Assembly (NCBI GenBank): GCA_964593905.1
Contig: CAZQLE010000231.1
Span: 1-5,350 of the forward strand
DNA from: CAZQLE01 sp964593905
Lineage (GTDB): Bacteria > Chloroflexota > Anaerolineae > Anaerolineales > Anaerolineaceae
Length of the DNA stretch: 5,350 nucleotides
Direction of reading: 5' to 3'
Shown: one piece after another, positions 1 through 5,350 of the stretch
Layout of the letters: every line of letters begins with the position of its first letter
How positions within the stretch are numbered: the first letter of the stretch is position 1
Notes under the pieces: generated by a model
The model's database searches: none
The model's input: only the letters and a program-made list of their open reading frames with translations
What the model was told of the DNA's origin: nothing
Position numbers and translations under genes: made by a program

Positions 1-1
1 G

Positions 2-964
2 GGCAGCGGCACCTGCGCCATGGAACTGGCGGTAGCCAATCTGGTGGAACCGGGGGACCGGGCTGTGGTGGTGGAGACGGGTTACTTCTCCTGGCGTATG
101 CGCGATATTCTCGAACGTCATGGCACCCAGGTGGAAATGGTTTCAGCGCCGGCAGGCAGCGCGCCCAGTGTGGAAGCGGTGGAAGCCGCTTTAAAAAAGG
201 GCGCCAAGGTGCTGGCGGTGACCCATGTGGATACCTCCACCGGGGTGTTGGCTCCGCTGCAGGCTTACGCCGCTGCGGCGCAGCGCCAGGGTGTGCTGGT
301 GTTGGCCGATGGTGTTTGCTCGGTGGGCGGGCAGGAACTGCGTATGCAAGAGTGGGGGGTGGATGTGGTGTTGACCGGTTCGCAGAAGGCACTGGCTGTG
401 CCGGCCGGCCTGGCGCTGGTCATGGCCCGCCCGGCCGCAATTGCGGCTTTTCGCGCGCGCCGCGCCCCCGTAGCCAGTTATTACTGCGACTGGGGTTTGT
501 GGATGCCCATCATGGAAGCGTATATGGAACGTCGGGCGGCTTATTTTGGCACACCGGCGGTGAACAATGTGTTTGCCCTGGGTACCAGCCTGCGCCGCAT
601 TGTGGCTGAAGGCATGGAAGCCCGCTGGGCGCGCCATGCCAGGCTTTCGGCGGCGTTCAAAGCCGGAGCGGCCGCGCTGGGCCTGACCCAGATTCCGACC
701 AGCCCGGAATTTCAGGCGGTGACGTTGACCACGTTGTTTTACCCCGCCGGCAAGGATGCTTCTGGCTTGAAGAAGGTGACCGAAGCCGGTGTGACCCTGG
801 CGGGCGGGCTGTACCCTGACCTTAAGGCCCGCTATTTCCGCGTGGGCCATATGGGCGGCGCACGGCTGGGAGATGTTTTGGCGACGCTGGCCGCGATTGA
901 GCAGGCGTATGATCTGGAGAGCGGCGCCGGTGTGGCGGCTGCCCAGCAGGCCTGGACGGCCTGA
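2..964 (+). CDS. Class V PLP-dependent aminotransferase, alanine/serine-glyoxylate type (5' truncated)
   Basis: This is probably a fold-type I aminotransferase that moves an amino group between an amino acid (Ala, Ser or a ureido amino acid) and a 2-oxo acid such as glyoxylate, in the cytoplasm. The frame is open from base 2, and GSGTCAME at its start is the family's PLP phosphate-binding loop, so the ATG at 20 lies inside the domain and is not the true start. Counting from base 2, Asp103 (ADGVCSVGG) should pair with the pyridine nitrogen. Lys129 in GSQKAL is the PLP Schiff-base lysine. YFGTPAVNN is the conserved active-site segment. Arg280 in YFRVGHMG is the expected substrate-carboxylate arginine. 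About 320 residues are visible; the family usually has about 380, so roughly 60-75 N-terminal residues lie upstream. All key residues are present, so it should be active. AGT, serine-pyruvate and ureidoglycine-glyoxylate aminotransferases cannot be told apart here. Confidence 0.9.
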   Translation, partial: GSGTCAMELAVANLVEPGDRAVVVETGYFSWRMRDILERHGTQVEMVSAPAGSAPSVEAVEAALKKGAKVLAVTHVDTSTGVLAPLQAYAAAAQRQGVLVLADGVCSVGGQELRMQEWGVDVVLTGSQKALAVPAGLALVMARPAAIAAFRARRAPVASYYCDWGLWMPIMEAYMERRAAYFGTPAVNNVFALGTSLRRIVAEGMEARWARHARLSAAFKAGAAALGLTQIPTSPEFQAVTLTTLFYPAGKDASGLKKVTEAGVTLAGGLYPDLKARYFRVGHMGGARLGDVLATLAAIEQAYDLESGAGVAAAQQAWTA

Positions 965-1048
965 TTGACTGACCAGAGCATGGTTTAGCGCAGCCCGGCG
1001 CGGGCAGCAAAACCCACCGGCAGATCGTTCATTTCAGGAGAATACATC
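965..1048 (+). other. Intergenic gap between aminotransferase and SDR-A
   Basis: This 84-base gap is the only real non-coding space in the window. It holds a small perfect hairpin (GCCCG-GCG-CGGGC, 993-1005) with no T tract after it, so it is not a convincing intrinsic terminator. A TTGACT at 965-970 resembles a -35 box, but no fitting -10 box lies 16-18 bases downstream. Whether the aminotransferase is transcribed together with the downstream genes is therefore open; the same strand and short gap favour read-through. Confidence 0.5.
1036..1040 (+). promoter_or_regulatory. Ribosome binding site of SDR-A
   Basis: AGGAG lies 8 bases before the GTG at 1049, an ideal spacing. It fixes this GTG as the start, even though the codon is not ATG. 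It is the clearest Shine-Dalgarno sequence in the window; the downstream genes have weak sites and probably depend on translational coupling. Confidence 0.8.
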
Positions 1049-1870
1049 GTGGAGCTTGGAGATCAGGTTGCAATTGTAACTGGAGCCGGAAACGGCATTG
1101 GCCTTGAGATTGCCCGTGCATTAATGCAGGCAGGCGCGCGGGTGGTGATTGCAGAGATCAACGCTGCGGCCGGAAAACGCGCCGAAGCCCAATTGCGCAG
1201 TGAGGGCGGCCAGGCGTTATTCATCCAGACGGATGTTTCTGATGAAGCCCAGGTGCAGCATATGGTGGCTGAAATTGAGCGCACCTGGGGGCGGGTGGAT
1301 ATTGTGGTCAACAACGCCGGTGTGGTGGTGCACAAATTAATTCTGGATACAACGATGGAGGAATGGTCCCGCCAGATGGATGTGCAATTGACGGGACCCT
1401 TCCTGGTTTCAAAACATGCGGCCCGATTGATGCTGCGCGGGGGGGCCGGAGGCCGCATCGTCAACATCTCTTCGGTTTCAGCCGTCATGGGGCGGGTGAA
1501 AGGCGGCGCGCATTGCGTGTCGAAAGGCGGCCTGACGCAGTTGACCAAAGTATTGGCCATGGAACTGGGCGAATACGGGGTTACGGTCAATGCGGTCGCG
1601 CCGGGTCTGATCGATGTGCCCTCGCAGCGCGAAGAGGAAAATCTTTCATCTGAATATAAGAACCGTTATCTGGCTGAACTGCCGCTGGGCCGCATGGGTC
1701 TGCCGGAAGATATCGCCGGAATGGTTCTCTTTCTCTGCTCGGCCAAAGCCAGTTGGATCACCGGGCAGCTCTTCCTGGTGGATGGCGGCCTGATGGCCGG
1801 GCATTATTCCTTCCGGGGTACGCATGATTATGCCATGCTCTACGGGCATGACGGCGGCGCAGAAGCCTGA
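1049..1870 (+). CDS. SDR-fold oxidoreductase-like protein with altered catalytic tetrad (SDR-A)
   Basis: This 273-residue protein has the classical short-chain dehydrogenase/reductase layout. TGAGNGIG (11-18) is the dinucleotide-binding glycine motif. Glu36 at the end of strand beta 2 suggests NAD(H) rather than NADP(H). NNAG is at 88-91, ISS at 140-142, and ITGQLFLVDGG at 237-247. The active site is not classical. The catalytic Asn position in the helix 4 motif is Gln113 (DVQLTG where DVNLTG is usual). The catalytic Tyr position, 13 residues after Ser142, is His155, giving HCVSK instead of YxxxK. Lys159 and Ser142 are kept. The fold and cofactor site look sound, so this is not a decayed gene; dehydrogenase activity is doubtful. 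A His/Tyr-rich tail (about 250-273) follows the usual end of the domain. The GTG start is supported by AGGAG at 1036-1040. The stop codon lies 1 base before the amidohydrolase ATG, which suggests coupling. Confidence 0.9.
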   Translation: MELGDQVAIVTGAGNGIGLEIARALMQAGARVVIAEINAAAGKRAEAQLRSEGGQALFIQTDVSDEAQVQHMVAEIERTWGRVDIVVNNAGVVVHKLILDTTMEEWSRQMDVQLTGPFLVSKHAARLMLRGGAGGRIVNISSVSAVMGRVKGGAHCVSKGGLTQLTKVLAMELGEYGVTVNAVAPGLIDVPSQREEENLSSEYKNRYLAELPLGRMGLPEDIAGMVLFLCSAKASWITGQLFLVDGGLMAGHYSFRGTHDYAMLYGHDGGAEA

Positions 1871-1871
1871 T

Positions 1872-3143
1872 ATGACCGGCGCACTCTATATCCATAATGC
1901 TCATCTGATTGACGGCAGCGGCCGCGACCGCGGCGCCGAACGCTATGCGCTGCTGGTGGAGGGCCGCCGCATTGCGGCGCTGGCCCCCCAGGCGCAGTTG
2001 GGCTGCCCGAGCGGCGTGCAAAAACTGGATGCCGCCGGCTGCACGCTGCTGCCGGGTTTGATCGACTGTCATGACCATTTAGCCAACCTGGAAGGGTCGA
2101 TGGTGCAGCGCGCTGCGGTGCCGCCTTCGCTGGCGGTTTTTAAAGCGGCCGAGGCGTTTAAGAAGACCCTGCTGGCCGGGTTCACGGGCATTCGCGATGC
2201 CTCGGGGGTGGACCTGGGCATGAAGATGGCGGTTGAGCAGGGGTTGATCCCCGGCCCGCGGTTGAAGATCAGCGTGGTCATCCTCTCGCAGTTGGGCGGT
2301 CATAACGACCATACCGAGCCGGCCGGGATCGATTCGACCTTTCCGTGGCTGCAAACCATCCCCTCGGCCATTTGCGACGGGGTGGAAGAATGTCGCAAAA
2401 AGGTGCGCGAGGTGGTGCGCGCCGGGGCCGACTGGATTAAGATTGCCACCACGGGCGGGGTGGGCACGCCCATTGGCGGGCCGCTGGTGCGCCAGTTTTC
2501 GCTGGAAGAAGTGCAGATGATTGTTAATACGGCCCACGCCGCCGGCAAGCCGGTGATGAGCCATGCTTATGGCGGCGAAGGGGTGAAAATTTGCCTGGAT
2601 GCCGGGGTTGACAGCATTGAACATGGTGCGGTGTTGGACGATGCCCTGATCGAGCAGATGGTGCGCCAGGGCACCTGGCTGGTGCCCACCTTTACGGTGC
2701 TGCGCCGCATTGTGGCCCTGGGGCGGCAGGAACCCTCGCCGCTGCCGGCGTATATGCTGCCCAAGGCGCTGGGTCTGCTGGAAGCGCAGACCGAAAGCCT
2801 GCTGAAGGCCCACCGCGCCGGGGTAAAAATGGCGCTGGGGACGGACCTGGGCAGTTTTGGTCACGGCCAAAATGCGGTGGAGCTGGCTTATCTGGTTGAA
2901 GCCGGGTTAACCCCCATGCAAGCCATTGAGATGGCCACCCGCTGTGGGGCGCAGTGCATGGGTCTGGGTGATGAGACCGGGCTGCTGGAACCCGGCCGGC
3001 TGGCCGATTTGCTGCTGGTGGATGGCAGCCCGCTGGAAAACGTTGCCATGCTGCAAAACCCGGCTGCGCTGCGGCTGGTGATGAAAGACGGCGTGATCTA
3101 TAAAAATTCGCTGCAAAAGGATGTTTGCCTTGAAGCCAACTAA
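1872..3143 (+). CDS. Metal-dependent amidohydrolase, Xaa-Pro/Xaa-Arg dipeptidase-like
   Basis: This 423-residue protein is a TIM-barrel amidohydrolase of the imidazolonepropionase-related group, which includes bacterial Xaa-Pro and Xaa-Arg/Lys dipeptidases. It should hydrolyse a peptide or cyclic amide bond with a two-metal centre. The full ligand set is visible: His67 and His69 (DCHDH), Lys190 (DWIK, the expected carbamylated bridging lysine), His231 (MSHAYGG), His251 (IEHG) and Asp325 (GTDLG). GGHNDH at 142-147 matches the substrate-binding loop of these dipeptidases. The N- and C-terminal parts (LIDGSG; GRLADLLLVDGSPL) form the usual small beta domain. There is no signal peptide, so it is cytoplasmic. 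The ATG at 1872 is chosen over an in-frame ATG at 1824 because the latter would add 16 unrelated residues overlapping SDR-A, and family homology begins at ALYIHNAHLIDG. The exact substrate cannot be inferred. Confidence 0.88.
   Translation: MTGALYIHNAHLIDGSGRDRGAERYALLVEGRRIAALAPQAQLGCPSGVQKLDAAGCTLLPGLIDCHDHLANLEGSMVQRAAVPPSLAVFKAAEAFKKTLLAGFTGIRDASGVDLGMKMAVEQGLIPGPRLKISVVILSQLGGHNDHTEPAGIDSTFPWLQTIPSAICDGVEECRKKVREVVRAGADWIKIATTGGVGTPIGGPLVRQFSLEEVQMIVNTAHAAGKPVMSHAYGGEGVKICLDAGVDSIEHGAVLDDALIEQMVRQGTWLVPTFTVLRRIVALGRQEPSPLPAYMLPKALGLLEAQTESLLKAHRAGVKMALGTDLGSFGHGQNAVELAYLVEAGLTPMQAIEMATRCGAQCMGLGDETGLLEPGRLADLLLVDGSPLENVAMLQNPAALRLVMKDGVIYKNSLQKDVCLEAN
3115..3121 (+). promoter_or_regulatory. 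Shine-Dalgarno-like AAAAGGA near the DUF885 start
   Basis: AAAAGGA ends at base 3121, the A of the first candidate ATG, so it is too close to serve that codon. It lies 8 bases before an in-frame TTG at 3130, a proper spacing. This raises the possibility that translation starts at TTG 3130 and the protein is 3 residues shorter. The purine run is within the coding sequence of the amidohydrolase, consistent with coupled translation. Confidence 0.4.
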
Positions 3144-4800
3144 CCTGCAAGCGCGTTATGATCAGATTTCAGACGAATTTTTTGATGCTTTCTACACCTA
3201 CTGGCCGCCGCATGCCACCCGCCAGGGGTTTCACCAGTACGATCATTCACTGGGACATTACCGGCGGGAAGAAATTGAAGCCACCCGGCAGACTTTTTGT
3301 CGTTTGCAGGCTGAACTGGCTGCGCTGCCGGTTGGAGAACTGGACCATGACCGTGCGCTGGACCACGCGGTTTTGACCACGCGCATGAAGCGTGAAATAT
3401 TCTGGATTGAGAAATGGCGTTTCTGGGAGCGCAACCCGCTCTTTTATCTGGATGTCATTGTGGAGGGCCTGTTTAACCTGGTCGGCCGCAATTTTGCCCC
3501 ACCCCAAAGGCGGCTGGCGGCGCTGATCGCCCGCGCGCGGGAAATTCCGGATGTGATTTCGGCGGCCATCGATAATCTTCACAATCCGCCGCCCGAATAT
3601 ACCCGCCAGGCCATTCATCAAATGGATGGAGCGGTTGACTTTGTGGCCCGGCTGCCGCAAGAATTTGCCGGGCTGGACGAGGATGTCGGGCTGTTGGCCG
3701 AACTGAATATCGTTGTGGCCTGCGGAGTGGATGCGCTGCGCGTATTCAAAGCGTTTCTTCAAGATGACCTGCTGCCCCGTTCCAATGGCAAATTTGCCAT
3801 TGGCCGCGAGAATGTTCAGGCCTTGCTGGATGCAGAAGAAATGATTGATGTGCCGGTGGAGACCATTCTGGACGTGCTGTACCGTGATCTGGCCGGGCTG
3901 GAAGAGCAAATTGCCACGCTGGCCGGGCAGATTCACCCCGGGGCGACGACAGCCGAAGTGGAAGCCGAGATGCGTGCCCGGCATGCCGACCCGTATGCGC
4001 TGCAGCAGGCTTTTGAGCAGGAATGTCAGCGCATTCGCCGCTACTTGACCGAATATGATTTTTTGACCATCCCCCCGGAAATGCCGGATGTGATTGTGGA
4101 ACCGATGCCCGATTATGCCAACGGCGGCGGGATGATGTTGACCCCCGGACCGTTTGAGACGGTGGCCCGCGAATCGTATCTTAAGATGCAAATTCCCAGA
4201 CCGGGTTGGAGTCAGGAACGGATGGGTGGCTTGTGGAGTGATTTCAACCAGTACGGCCTGGCGCTGCTGGTGATTCATGAGTGTTACCCCGGTCACCACA
4301 CCCAGTTTTACCTCGAAAAATTTGTGCCGCTGCGCGCCAGCCGCGACCATGATTCCGATTCCAATTCAGACGGCTGGGCCGAATATGCCAAACTGGCTTT
4401 TGTGGAGCAGGTGCTGGCGCCCATGGACCCGTTTTATCTGTTTGCGGTGCTGCTTTCGCGGCGCAGTTATGCGGCTGCATCGATCGCCGGGCTGGAGATT
4501 CACCTGGAGCGGCGCACATTGGAACAGGCCTCAGACTTTTTGATGGAAAAACAGGGCCGCACGCGCGAAAACACCTATATCTGGGTGCTCAACCGCGCCA
4601 CCTATTACCCGTCTCATCTCACCTATTATATCGGCAGCAAAATGGTCCGAAAACTGCGCGAAGATTACCGCGCCCTGCGGGGCAGCGCTTATTCACAAAA
4701 AGAATTTCATGACCGGTTTATGCGTTACGGGCTCATCCCGCTGAAGGTGATTCGCGCCGATATGCTTGGCAGCGCAGATGACGGGGTGTTGTTCACATGA
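3121..4800 (+). CDS. DUF885 family protein, predicted metallohydrolase/peptidase
   Basis: This 559-residue cytoplasmic protein has no visible signal peptide and matches the DUF885 family, whose HExxPGHH motif resembles those of zinc peptidases. HECYPGHHTQ begins at residue 386, giving His386, Glu387, His392 and His393 as likely metal ligands or catalytic residues. The second family motif, usually EGWAxYAE, appears as DGWAEYAK with Asp417 where Glu is normal. The N-terminal half (FYTYWPPHATRQGFHQYD and following) and the C-terminal helical part (ERRTLEQASDFLMEKQG; YYPSHLTYYIGSKM) also fit the family. Just before Asp417 is an acidic, Ser-rich stretch, DHDSDSNSD (409-417). The gene overlaps the amidohydrolase end by 23 bases from ATG 3121, or 14 from TTG 3130, and overlaps SDR-B by 4. 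Pairing with a dipeptidase-like amidohydrolase supports a peptide or amide substrate, which is inference. No biochemical role is established from sequence alone. Confidence 0.85.
   Translation: MFALKPTNLQARYDQISDEFFDAFYTYWPPHATRQGFHQYDHSLGHYRREEIEATRQTFCRLQAELAALPVGELDHDRALDHAVLTTRMKREIFWIEKWRFWERNPLFYLDVIVEGLFNLVGRNFAPPQRRLAALIARAREIPDVISAAIDNLHNPPPEYTRQAIHQMDGAVDFVARLPQEFAGLDEDVGLLAELNIVVACGVDALRVFKAFLQDDLLPRSNGKFAIGRENVQALLDAEEMIDVPVETILDVLYRDLAGLEEQIATLAGQIHPGATTAEVEAEMRARHADPYALQQAFEQECQRIRRYLTEYDFLTIPPEMPDVIVEPMPDYANGGGMMLTPGPFETVARESYLKMQIPRPGWSQERMGGLWSDFNQYGLALLVIHECYPGHHTQFYLEKFVPLRASRDHDSDSNSDGWAEYAKLAFVEQVLAPMDPFYLFAVLLSRRSYAAASIAGLEIHLERRTLEQASDFLMEKQGRTRENTYIWVLNRATYYPSHLTYYIGSKMVRKLREDYRALRGSAYSQKEFHDRFMRYGLIPLKVIRADMLGSADDGVLFT
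4351..4368 (+). repeat. Short imperfect hexanucleotide repeat inside the DUF885 gene
   Basis: Two perfect GATTCC units (4351-4362) are followed by a diverged AATTCA (4363-4368). They encode DS-DS-NS directly before the DGWAEYA motif. The repeat stays in frame and does not disrupt the gene. It is small and could be chance, but it forms the acidic Ser-rich stretch next to the predicted active-site motif. Confidence 0.5.
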
Positions 4801-5350
4801 GCGGCAGTGCTGTTTTTGATTTCAGCGGGCAGGTGGTGCTGGTCAGCGGCGCAGCGCGCGGCATTGGCCGCGAACTGGCGTATGCCTTTACACACAGCGG
4901 GGCGCGGGTGGCGGCAGTCGACCGCGACCCGGCCGGTCTGGCAGAAACCTGCACCCGCGCCGGCGCCGACTGCCGCGCTTTTGAGGCCGATATTCGTGAC
5001 GCCGAGGCGGTTGAACGGCTGTTTGCGGCACTTCAAGAGGGCTGGGGCGGGCTGGATGTGTGTGTAAATAATGCTGCGGTGGCGCCGCACGCCGCCCTGT
5101 TGGATGAAAGTGTGGATGTGTGGGACACGGTGTATGCGGTGAACTGTCGGGGCACCTTTTTAATGACCCGCGCTGCCGCCCGGATGATGATCGCTGCCGG
5201 GCGCGGCGGGCGTATTATTAATTTTTCTTCTGCCGCGGCCAAACGGGGTTCGGCCGGCGCGGCGGCCTACGCCTCAAGCCGCGCGGCGGTTGAAAGTTTT
5301 ACGCGCGTGGCGGCGGTGGAACTGGCCCCTTACGACATTCTGGTGAATGC
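4797..5350 (+). CDS. Short-chain dehydrogenase/reductase with YxxxR active site (SDR-B, 3' truncated)
   Basis: The ATG at 4797 overlaps the DUF885 stop codon (ATGA), a typical sign of translational coupling. The frame stays open to the window end, giving about 184 residues of an expected 250. SGAARGIG (17-24) is the nucleotide-binding glycine motif, with Ser for the first Thr. Asp42 at the end of beta 2 suggests NAD(H). NNAA (91-94) replaces NNAG. The catalytic Asn116 (AVNCRGTF), Ser145 (FSS) and Tyr158 are present, but the catalytic Lys position is Arg162, giving YASSR instead of YxxxK. This Lys normally binds the nicotinamide ribose and lowers the Tyr pKa; Arg may partly substitute. The upstream ribosome binding site is weak (GGGG around 4783-4786). 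SDR-A and SDR-B are clearly diverged from each other, not a recent duplication. The likely role is NAD-linked alcohol/ketone conversion, perhaps as partner of SDR-A; substrate unknown. Confidence 0.88.
   Translation, partial: MSGSAVFDFSGQVVLVSGAARGIGRELAYAFTHSGARVAAVDRDPAGLAETCTRAGADCRAFEADIRDAEAVERLFAALQEGWGGLDVCVNNAAVAPHAALLDESVDVWDTVYAVNCRGTFLMTRAAARMMIAAGRGGRIINFSSAAAKRGSAGAAAYASSRAAVESFTRVAAVELAPYDILVN

Noticed and set aside
191..850. Minus-strand open frame of 219 codons opposite the aminotransferase
   Set aside because: The plus strand encodes conserved PLP-site motifs across the same span; no domain is recognisable in the antisense product.
965..993. Promoter upstream of SDR-A based on TTGACT at 965-970
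   Set aside because: No sequence close to TATAAT lies at the required 16-18 base spacing; chance match is likely.
993..1005. Hairpin in the gap as a transcription terminator
   Set aside because: The stem is only 5 bp and is followed by AGCAAAACCC rather than a T tract, on either strand reading.
1824..1871. Upstream ATG at 1824 as the amidohydrolase start
   Set aside because: It would add 16 residues with no family similarity inside the SDR-A coding region; the ATG at 1872, one base after the SDR-A stop, fits the family's N-terminus.
2079..2870. Minus-strand open frame of 263 codons opposite the amidohydrolase
   Set aside because: The opposite strand carries the complete metal-ligand set of the amidohydrolase; this translation has the biased composition of an antisense shadow.
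3247..4350. Long minus-strand open frame of 367 codons opposite the DUF885 gene
   Set aside because: It lies fully within a well-supported family gene, its translation is His/Arg/Gln/Pro-rich with no recognisable motif, and long antisense frames are common in GC-rich DNA.
4807..5067. Plus-strand open frame of 86 codons near the window end
   Set aside because: It is out of frame with the clear SDR-B reading frame that starts at 4797, which carries the SDR motifs and continues to the window edge.

Overview
This is a GC-rich bacterial window, entirely on the + strand and densely coding. It reads as part of one catabolic or peptide-processing operon. Five protein genes are visible, and the first and last are cut by the window edges. 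No RNA gene, mobile element, CRISPR array or convincing terminator was seen. Codon composition looks even across the genes, so nothing suggests recent insertion of a single gene. The gene mix and GC-rich style would fit an environmental bacterium such as a Chloroflexota (Anaerolineae-like) lineage, but this is a weak guess and the window has no taxonomic marker.

Layout: (1) 2-964, a 5'-truncated class V PLP aminotransferase of the alanine/serine-glyoxylate type; (2) 965-1048, a short gap ending in a strong ribosome binding site; (3) 1049-1870, a short-chain dehydrogenase/reductase-fold protein (SDR-A); (4) 1872-3143, a metal-dependent amidohydrolase resembling Xaa-Pro/Xaa-Arg dipeptidases; (5) 3121-4800, a DUF885 family predicted metallohydrolase; (6) 4797-5350, a second SDR (SDR-B), 3'-truncated, that starts inside the DUF885 stop codon. 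Genes 3 to 6 are separated by 1 bp or overlap, so they are very probably co-transcribed and translationally coupled.

The two hydrolases suggest cleavage of a peptide-like or cyclic amide substrate in the cytoplasm. The aminotransferase and SDRs would then act on amino or hydroxy/keto groups of the same compound. This is inference; no substrate can be read from the sequence.

The most unusual feature is that both SDR-fold proteins deviate in the catalytic tetrad, at different positions. SDR-A has Gln for the catalytic Asn and His for the catalytic Tyr (HxxxK). SDR-B keeps Asn, Ser and Tyr but has Arg for the catalytic Lys (YxxxR). A hetero-oligomeric SDR pair, or non-redox use of the fold, is worth testing.
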